NCBI RefSeq assembly: GCF_012847335.1
Contig: NZ_JABBDX010000002.1
Location: 310,001-374,000, forward strand
Source of the DNA: Psychrobacter sp. MF31
GTDB lineage: Bacteria > Pseudomonadota > Gammaproteobacteria > Pseudomonadales > Moraxellaceae
Direction: 5' to 3'
DNA: 64,000 bases
The notes beneath the pieces are model-generated. The model was not told where the DNA came from and ran no database searches. It saw only the letters and a list, made by a program, of their open reading frames with translations. Shown in pieces: positions 62,504 through 64,000 of the stretch. Every line of letters begins with the position of its first letter. Within the stretch, counting starts at the first letter, position 1. The translations under genes were made by a program, and so were the position numbers.

Positions 62504-63808
62504 CTATTCTGCGCGGTTAAGCTTGGCGGTCGTGACATTAAATGGCATGAGCCAAAGCGGAACTTGAGATAAGTTTGTAGTATCAAAGCGATTATCATGG
62601 GTTTGAGAATGCGGTTGTAGTCGAATCGGCTTAATTTTATGGTCCGTCACCGGAAAAACCAGCCAGATATTTTTTGCCTGATACGCTTGCGCGTAGCTTG
62701 TCAGCTGATAAGCGTCATGGGCGCGAAGATTTGCCGCTGTACTTGCCTTCCATTTCATATCGATGACGTGGCTGCAACTTGTGGACTGATTTTCTAAAGT
62801 CTCATAAATCAATAAATCTGGCTGAATGTTTAAGTAGGGTATGCCTTTACTATCGCGAAGCCAAACGTCGCGCGGCTGAAAAACAGGAGAATGGCAACCT
62901 TGTTGAGAGAATTCCTGAGCAATACAAAGCCCCGCCCAGCGCTCAAAAGCTTGGTTCATGTTGATAAATAGGCAAAGCTTTGGTAAGGATTGCCAAGGCG
63001 TCAACACCGCAACGCCAGATGGCAAATTTGCTTGACCACTTAACAACCAATACGCAAAATCAAGCAATTGACTGGCATTTTGCGAAGATTGAGCTTGCGC
63101 TTTTATCTCAACCCGCGCTTGCTGATAGCTTGCAGTAAGCTGCTGCCGCTCTGACTGACTTAATGGCGAGATCGACTGCCAAGCTTGCAGCGTGCTGCTT
63201 AATTGGTTGGTAAATAATAACAGCGCACTTTTTATCAATCGATTGCTGACAAGGTTTTGACTTCGGCTATTAATTTCACAAACCAGCTTACCGGTCGGTG
63301 GACTTTTTAACTGCGCTTTGATGATAAGCTTACCTTGAAGCTTGGCTTGAGACTGAATTTGTGATTGGTAAGTGCTGCTTGGTGAATATTGACTTAGTAA
63401 ACTCAAAAACTGCGCCATTAGCCAATCGATGATCGTCGGGCTTTCGTTGTTGGTAGCTAAGTTTGGGCTGAATTGACCAAGCGCTTTTTGTTTTGGGCTG
63501 ATCTGATTTTGAGACAAATCGCTGAACATTTGGCAAACCCATCGCCTTGACTCGTTAATGTTTGCCAAATCCAATTTTTGCGTGGTTTTTGGTAAAATCT
63601 CAAGGCTGATACCACTTGGTAGCAGCACCACACCGATATAATGACCGATTTTTAGCCGCCACTGACCGCGCTGATATCGCGTCGTAAATACATCAAAATC
63701 ACAACCAATGAGCCAATCAAAATCGCTTTTGATAGCAAAGTCGCGTTGGGTCAATTCTTGATGCTCTAAAACGCTCATCACACGCAGCGGCAAATTATTG
63801 TTCATCAT
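62504..63808 (-). CDS. mcrC: McrC-type component of a McrBC restriction system
   Basis: 434 residues. The N-terminal region has HYIGVVLLPSGISLEILPK, a conserved McrC block. The C-terminal half carries a PD-(D/E)XK nuclease core: QPDLLIYE (Asp), then VIDMKWKA (Asp-x-Lys), followed by DAYQLTSYAQAYQAKNIWLVFP. McrC joins McrB, a GTP-driven AAA+ motor, to cut DNA with modified cytosines. A gene ends two bases before its start codon, and that upstream gene should be McrB. The system lies next to tRNA genes, a common place for defence genes. Confidence 0.88.
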   Translation of the reverse strand: MMNNNLPLRVMSVLEHQELTQRDFAIKSDFDWLIGCDFDVFTTRYQRGQWRLKIGHYIGVVLLPSGISLEILPKTTQKLDLANINESRRWVCQMFSDLSQNQISPKQKALGQFSPNLATNNESPTIIDWLMAQFLSLLSQYSPSSTYQSQIQSQAKLQGKLIIKAQLKSPPTGKLVCEINSRSQNLVSNRLIKSALLLFTNQLSSTLQAWQSISPLSQSERQQLTASYQQARVEIKAQAQSSQNASQLLDFAYWLLSGQANLPSGVAVLTPWQSLPKLCLFINMNQAFERWAGLCIAQEFSQQGCHSPVFQPRDVWLRDSKGIPYLNIQPDLLIYETLENQSTSCSHVIDMKWKASTAANLRAHDAYQLTSYAQAYQAKNIWLVFPVTDHKIKPIRLQPHSQTHDNRFDTTNLSQVPLWLMPFNVTTAKLNRAE

Positions 63809-63810
63809 AT

Positions 63811-64000
63811 TTAGGACGATTTATCATAAAGCCGCTGATAAATTGCTGCGGTTGTAAACGGGTCACTGCCTGATATCAGCTTTGGATTTATTATAAAGCC
63901 CGTTGCGCCGTGATTAAATTGTCCAAACAGCTGATTTGCGGAAAATTGTGGCGCTTGCTCAAAATGACCTTGCCGTAAATGTGGTGGCGCTTGGATAAAT
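63811..64000 (-). CDS. C-terminal end of a gene upstream of mcrC, probably McrB-type ATPase (truncated by window)
   Basis: Open minus-strand frame running off the right edge, with 62 residues visible ending QRLYDKSS. No AAA+ motif falls in this part. The identity rests on position: it abuts mcrC with a two-base gap, as mcrB does. The tail is Gln/Phe/Asn-rich (FEQAPQFSANQLFGQF) and not a recognisable McrB ending, so another ATPase or specificity subunit is possible. Confidence 0.55.
   Translation of the reverse strand, partial: FIQAPPHLRQGHFEQAPQFSANQLFGQFNHGATGFIINPKLISGSDPFTTAAIYQRLYDKSS

Overview
The window reads as a chromosome segment of a moderately AT-rich gammaproteobacterium, most likely Moraxellaceae and probably Psychrobacter or a close relative. 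This rests on gene content and order: yggS/pilT/pilU, fur divergent from bamE, cytochrome c4/c5 beside engB, mutS-fdxA, and scattered type II secretion genes. It also rests on long Asn/Gln/Ala/Ser-rich insertions in MutS, RNase E and DsbD. No database search was run, so the genus is an inference.

Layout. 0-9.6 kb is core metabolism: the 3' part of purK, yaiI, epmA, pdxB, an AI-2E-type permease, nadE, a CorC/HlyC-type protein and yggS. 9.8-12.1 kb holds the pilus motors pilT and pilU. 12.1-20 kb has a TauE/SafE permease, fur against bamE, rnfH with an overlapping membrane protein, cytochromes c4 and c5 (the latter behind a convincing FNR/Anr-type promoter), engB, a HAD phosphatase and rluC. 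A 777-base gap rich in stem-loops leads into a very long RNase E gene. 24.6-35.4 kb carries a DUF808 protein, a lipobox-bearing dsbC, hom, a thiolase, two DUF2382 stress-type proteins, a lipoprotein and secA. mutS and fdxA follow.

39.1-40.9 kb is the most unusual stretch. Two overlapping genes, one nuclease-like (PD-(D/E)XK pattern) and one phosphoribosyltransferase-like, sit between the end of fdxA and a second in-frame copy of seven fdxA codons. The two copies differ only at two synonymous sites, which looks like the scar of a cargo insertion at the fdxA 3' end. I could not assign the pair to a described system and regard it as the best candidate for something new.

41-50.6 kb is a type IV pilus locus, all on the minus strand. 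It holds pilA with a sigma-54 promoter, a second small pilin, and a translationally coupled operon fimU/fimT-pilV-pilW-pilX-pilY1-pilin-pilE. Together with pilT/pilU it supplies the fibre, tip adhesin, minor pilins and retraction motors; comF next door fits natural transformation. 51-57.7 kb has comF, phospholipase A (pldA), dsbD, and the lone type II secretion genes gspG and gspF.

57.8-64 kb is accessory: an unrecognised gene, an IS200/IS605-family element with divergent tnpA and tnpB and a likely omega-RNA end, an AraC regulator, a tRNA-Pro/Arg/His operon with a textbook promoter, and a McrBC-type restriction locus running off the right edge. No rRNA, CRISPR array or prophage was seen.
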